Shown here piece after piece: positions 59,719 to 64,000 of a stretch of 64,000 bases of DNA (position 1 is the stretch's first letter; each line of letters opens with the position of its first letter). This DNA comes from Neoechinorhynchus agilis (lineage: Eukaryota; Acanthocephala): contig CM121343.1 of assembly GCA_051530055.1 (NCBI GenBank), positions 5,890,001 through 5,954,000 of the forward strand, in the 5' to 3' direction. The notes under the pieces were generated by a model that saw only the letters and a list, made by a program, of their open reading frames with translations, was not told the DNA's origin and ran no database searches. The position numbers and the translations under genes are program-made.

Positions 59719-61055
59719 GCCAACTAGAAAATATTATGACAAAAGAGATTGACACCGCCGTAGAAAAGTGTAATGCAACCTTATTTTCTTGGCCTTCTAC
59801 GAGCACTCACACTTTTAATACCCGCTTACACTATAAGAAACCAAACACTTGCAATTCGCGTTTGAGTGCGATATTTTAAAAACGCCTTTGACTCTCCAGT
59901 TCGGCGTTTTAGTTAGAGCTATCAGGTAGTGTTTACCGACGAAAGGTAGCCAGTAGTTTTGACGTGATAAAAGTTAGGTTCGGATCTCCTAAAAAATAGA
60001 AAGTAGGTTGTACGTGTAGCGGCCGCCATTATTGAATCATGGTAATTGGAAAACATCAAAATCAATAAAAAGAAAGTGTTACTCATTGCTATAAAGTTTC
60101 CCCACGTAATATATTTTGCTTGTTAGTGGCCCCTTTAGACCGAACTTTGTAAGCTCCATGCCGAGGCTGTCCGACACTTAGAGCACACGACTCGAGATCT
60201 TTGCGGTCATTTCTAACAATGTACTTTTTAGAGCGAATATACAGAGTAGTTCGCATTGTACTAATGATAGCTGTTGACTAGCGGTACATTCGCGAGTTAT
60301 ACATGAATGTTCATTAGGCTCACAAGTTATCAAAGTAACATACCAAACAATATTTGCATTTGTGATAAAATGCTGCTTCTTTTTTGAGTGTGAAAGGGAA
60401 AGTGTTGCCCAATTCTGGCACTGGTCTGCCCACAGCAAGAAATTGTGACGGGAGTCCCGTCACTCTAAGAGTGCGTTATTGAGCGAAACTCTAAGGACGT
60501 ATTGATCCGCGCAATTACCTCTTCGTTCGATTATTTTAGCTTGATACTGTTCATATTCCGATTGGTTTTGCGATGATTCAGCTGCCAGCAATGACTTTAT
60601 GAGTACGTCGATCATGTCCGACGTCTTCTGCGCTCCTCAAATAGTTCCACTTAGTTGTCTGTAGAAGGTGAACTTCAAGAATCGCTAATGGGCCATGGTT
60701 CTATCTTTCTCTCTCCACCTCTCACGGATGTGCAGGAGTTGCGTGCATGCGAGGGTGTTAGTCAGTAGAAGTGCGCATTTTTCGAGTGTTCACTCTCTCT
60801 TCGCACTGTTCCCTTTTTCCTCACAATGTCTCTCCCGCCCGCATCAGGGTGACAAAGGCCTTGTTCAGAAATGAGAGATCCGGAGCGTCATCTATTCATT
60901 CCCAAATATTGGAATATCCAAACAACGACGAGACTGTTTGTACAGTCGCCCATTCACAAAACAACCAACCAAACACACACCCACACCGACGGTGAGAGAG
61001 AGACAACCACCAGTTTCATCTTCAGTAGCCATTTCACTCACTCCGAAAAACATTA
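59719..61055. promoter_or_regulatory. Upstream region of the dystrophin-like gene
   Basis: Should contain the promoter and any 5' untranslated exon. 60445-60463 is a perfect 9+1+9 palindrome (GTGACGGGAGTCCCGTCAC). Around 60700-61010 there are CT-rich and CACA-rich stretches. No gene recognised. Confidence 0.35.
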
Positions 61056-61226
61056 CTACCTACTGTAGAACATCATCTTTTGAGCTTTGCTCATGAACTT
61101 CCATTTTGATTCATTCATTTTGACGCTTTTGACACCGTCATATATTTCGATCTCCTTGTGAAAATTAACAACCCGTCTTTTTATTTCCATTCCGTCGGGC
61201 ATCAGATTTTCCCATGAACCATCAAT

Positions 61227-61622
61227 ATCGGTAGGTATATTGTTGGAAGGCTGAATCGTCCTGTCCATAACTCGCAAACAAAAAAGGCAGCAGAATGGTA
61301 TGGCAGTCGAAAAATGAATGAATACGAACACAGCTTAATTGATTTTCCGCCAATTCCCGAGACTGGGTTGACGGGCTTTAAATATGAACAAAGCTGAACT
61401 TCGTACAAGAGACGAAATACCCTTTTCACTATTTAAAGGATAATCCTGACTATCTCAATGCTCATATTTAAAGCCCTTCACTCCAGCCTGGAGAATCGGC
61501 GGCAAATCAATAAGCTGTGTTCATATTGATTCATTTTTCGACTACCATACCATTCTGATGCCTGTTTTGTTTGCGAGTTATGGACAGGACGATTCAGCCT
61601 TCCAACGATATACCTACCGATA
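61227..61622. repeat. Inverted duplication of exon-like sequence, arms about 165 bp
   Basis: Left arm 61227-61395 and right arm 61460-61622 are close inverses across a 65-nt spacer. Both arms, read outward-in, encode the same peptide: IGRYIVGRLNRPVHNSQTKK (left, plus) and IGRYIVGRLNRPVHNSQTKQ (right, minus), followed by EWYGSRKMN(E/Q)YEHSLI. See findings. Confidence 0.8.
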
Positions 61623-61882
61623 TGACGGAACGTGAATGCTTCTCCATCTCGTGCGTATTGAGACTTTTGGTTGTTTTTGTTGTAATAGTTCGCATGAGGG
61701 CTATAGTAACCGGGGGTTTCGTTGACCGAAGCAAACGCCGGCAGGGATTCATAGGACCAATATTGTCGCTGGATTCGCTGCGGCGGCGACATCGACTGGG
61801 GTCCTCTTGTAGCGTACGAATTACGGAAATTCCTTCTATTTCTTGGCATGTCTGAAATGGATTTGCGCTTTTTTGTTACCAA
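61478..61882 (-). CDS. Hypothetical protein overlapping the inverted duplication
   Basis: A 134-codon frame, MVTKKRKSISDMPRNRRNFR then SPPQRIQRQYWSYESLPAFA and SPHANYYNKNNQKSQYARDG, running into the right arm peptide IGRYIVGRLNRPVHNS. It is basic and Tyr/Asn/Gln-rich. Not recognised. Because its 3' end lies in the duplicated arm, the stop may not be the ancestral one. Confidence 0.35.
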   Translation of the reverse strand: MVTKKRKSISDMPRNRRNFRNSYATRGPQSMSPPQRIQRQYWSYESLPAFASVNETPGYYSPHANYYNKNNQKSQYARDGEAFTFRHIGRYIVGRLNRPVHNSQTKQASEWYGSRKMNQYEHSLLICRRFSRLE

Positions 61883-62220
61883 TATTTTAGACTAAAATAA
61901 CCCGGTGGAGTAGAACGACTACTAAGTTTAACAAAAGCGATTCTATAATGTCTCAGTTGCTTAAATATTCACGATACGACTGAGGAATAGGCGTAGCAAT
62001 GCCGGCACCGTCTCTAGCGATTACCATAGCCAGCACCACCGCCGTCGCATTTCATCATCAACCGGATAATTGTGTGCGTGCGCAACCGCAAATACGTGTA
62101 CGAACTACTAAATAAACCGCAAACACGATCGATAAGCGACGTCATTGATTGCGTCATGACGAACGGTTTGAGCTGCAGGGCGAGAAAAGTGCAACTTGCG
62201 ATTTACGCATCTTTTGATGA
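61883..62220. other. Intergenic, no gene seen
   Basis: Unique sequence between the hypothetical minus frame and the CRE/TATA pair. Nothing supportable. Confidence 0.35.
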
Positions 62221-62245
62221 TGACGTCACAAATGCGCATATAAAA
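62221..62245 (+). promoter_or_regulatory. CRE palindrome plus TATA box
   Basis: TGACGTCA at 62221-62228 (full CREB/ATF site) and TATAAAA at 62239-62245. The spacing is tight but this looks like a core promoter facing right. No clear downstream gene: the plus frame 62305-62529 is not recognised. Confidence 0.4.
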
Positions 62246-62491
62246 TGACACGACGACGAAAAGGAATCGAACTTCTTGTCTGATCGATTAAGGACGCCAC
62301 TATTTTGCACCTTCGGGGCCATTTGTGGCAGCTTTTTCACTTAAGCTTCTTCAAATGTAACGTTATAAGTTTTTACGATCGGCCAAATGATAAAGATCAT
62401 TGCCAAATGGAAAGGCTTCTAAAGTGTTCATTGCACGCAACGATGAATCATAGAGCCCCGTTTTATGATGTTCTTAAAAATACGTCTAATC

Positions 62492-62640
62492 TTAGAAGAC
62501 GTCCACCTCCGGCGCATTTGTACCAATGAGTCTCGCATAAGTCTTATCATCAAACGTGTCTGAATGTCGCAATCGTTTAGAGACGAGTTTGATTTCTCTT
62601 AAAACGCCACCATAGTTGCCATGCCTTGTGTAAAAACCTT
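62492..62640 (-). CDS. Possible exon, LYR/FMC1-like
   Basis: A minus open stretch with YGGVLREIKLVSKRLRHSDT and FDDKTYARLI, closed by a donor-like ATTG|GTACAA. It faintly resembles the start of FMC1-type mitochondrial assembly factors (a GLLREL motif followed by a YRYL-type helix). No second exon was identified, so this is a weak call. Confidence 0.25.
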
Positions 62641-62866
62641 CCGAATGGAAAAACTCTTGTGTATTCTTAGTTAAAGATAAAATCCATGAGTACGTGACAG
62701 TGGTTAAAAAAATATATATCAAACACTGACTTTAATTGAAATATTTCGTCCAATCACACTGAACTTCTTCAGTAGTCATTCTTTGATATAATTTTCCCCC
62801 ACTTCCACATATTCTTGTGTATTCGTGGAGTTTGATAAATAGTTACCGGCCATAAAAAAATTTTGC

Positions 62867-63090
62867 TCACTATTTTGTCCCCTTTGGGGTAGAGACGTAT
62901 GGAGCGCTCGGCACTCTCTCTGCTCCAGGATCTCTCAAAGAAACTTGGAGAAACGACCAGCGACGCACGAGAAGGCGTGTATTCCTTCGACAAAATATCT
63001 CGCTGGCAGTACAACGAGGCAATGCTGCCAGCGTGATGGCGACGGTCGAGGAAGGACAAAAGCTGGAATTTGGCGGGAGGTGGTGAGTGT
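62867..63090 (+). mobile_element. LINE 3' fragment, copy 3
   Basis: Starts at CACTATTTTGTCCCCTTTGG and runs to GGCGGGAGGTGGTGAGTGTG, corresponding to 41008-41230 of copy 2. It is more diverged than copies 1 and 2 and lacks their 3' UTR. Shorter 5' truncation point than copy 2. Confidence 0.8.
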
Positions 63091-63099
63091 GCTTCAAAC

Positions 63100-63426
63100 A
63101 GATTGTTTGAATTGTTAAAAATATGTTGGTAAATTTTTTTACAGTTTTAGAATTTCATCCAATTTCTGCGATCAAACATAAACAGCGGACATTTTCTAGT
63201 TTGGAAAGGCGGATTACAATAGAAATTTCACCATCATTCGAGAAAGCTAGGCAACATGAATATTCGGGAACGTGCTAAATCACGTAAAAATTGGGGAAAT
63301 AACTAAAAATGTAATGTTAAAGGAACTTTCAAAGATCCATAGTACGAAATTAAGTATTTTTTGAGCTATAAAACTTTTTTATTTTGCGAATTCGGTCTAT
63401 TGTTAATCGCGAATGAAACACTTTAG
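63100..63426. other. Intergenic, no gene seen
   Basis: AT-rich, no supportable feature. Confidence 0.35.
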
Positions 63427-63520
63427 CAATATTTTGACTTGTGGTGAAGATAATCTCTGTTAAAAAATATTTTATTGTTCTGAAACATTTCGACAGAGAG
63501 TAAACCTCGATTCAAGACGA
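63427..63520 (+). repeat. Half copy of the 27.35-kb fold-back element
   Basis: TTGACTTGTGGTGAAGATAATC, then ATATTTTATTGTTCTGAAAC and ATTTCGACAGAGAGTAAACC match, with scattered differences, the left arm of the founding element at 27355-27450. The right arm is missing. This shows the array at 27-29 kb grew from a dispersed element. Confidence 0.75.
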
Positions 63521-64000
63521 AGGTCTACGTGAAGGCCGAAAATTATCAAAAACACCATAAAAAAGTTAAAATGATGAACTTCAAATTGTTAAACCATTCG
63601 AGAGAAGATAGCCAACCGAAATTATTAAGCCAATGCGGTGAAGATCTTCGCCGTTCTCATTGAAGTTCTGAGCGTTCGATATCGTAACTTCTTTTATGAA
63701 GATTCGTAAATGCGAAAAACATCAGCAAGTGTGATAAAATGAGGCAAATAGTTCCAAATTGGTGAAAACAAATAATTGCTGCGAAGCGATTTTTAGCCTA
63801 ATTATTTGTAAGCTAACAAAAAACGTTGGATAAGTATTTGTGGGTATCGGCGGAACCGTTGATCCAATGTGCAATTCAAGTGGCAAAAGCGTAGGTTCGT
63901 AATTCACGTTTGAACGCGAAATCAAAGAAGCTCTCAAACACACACTTTTTAATCGTAAGAGAGAGAGGATGCGGCGGCACGGTAGTAACTGAAAGAATCT
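63521..64000. other. Window end, no gene recognised
   Basis: A 73-codon minus frame (63722-63943) is the only longer open stretch and is not recognised. Confidence 0.3.

Overview
The window is animal nuclear DNA. The proteins recognised are metazoan, coding sequence is split by short GT-AG introns (many 40-70 nt), and tandem or inverted repeats fill much of the space between genes. Genome style fits a small-intron invertebrate, perhaps a nematode or other ecdysozoan; I cannot fix the species.

Layout. 0.3-1.9 kb: minus-strand CAAP1-like nuclear protein. 2.9-6.4 kb: plus-strand Ski2 RNA helicase. 7.5-8.1 kb: LINE 3' fragment. 8.8-11.3 kb: minus-strand macoilin-like membrane/coiled-coil protein. 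13.6-15.1 kb: 102-bp tandem array. 18.1-23.4 kb: plus-strand tomosyn. 24.3-26.4 kb: LINE scraps and a weak Pumilio-like fragment. 26.5-27.2 kb: TFIIA large subunit. 27.35-29.04 kb: 153-bp array built from a fold-back element. 30.9-31.4 kb: SPT4. 32.2-32.6 kb: long fold-back element. 32.8-33.7 kb: LDLa-domain membrane protein. 37.3-38.5 kb: 124-bp array. 39.15-39.77 kb: ~120-bp array, followed at once by the TATA box of an intronless phosphoglycerate mutase (39.86-40.62 kb). 40.7-41.3 kb: second LINE copy. 43.9-46.0 kb: TRIM/TIF1-like RING-B-box gene. 48.3-59.7 kb: large minus-strand gene with a dystrophin-type actin-binding N-terminus and spectrin repeats. 61-64 kb: inverted duplication of exon-like sequence, a third LINE copy and half of the fold-back element seen at 27 kb.

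The genes are ordinary single-copy housekeeping or neuromuscular genes (RNA decay, transcription, SNARE regulation, glycolysis, cytoskeleton) with no operon-like logic. The most unusual points are: (1) the dystrophin-like gene, whose 16 exons join in phase to about 2,039 codons but end in a low-complexity tail where WW/EF/ZZ would be expected; (2) a recurrent structured motif at four loci with a covarying stem and a hammerhead-like core; (3) the number of long inverted repeats; (4) a repeat array abutting a core promoter; (5) an interrupted Ski2 reading frame.
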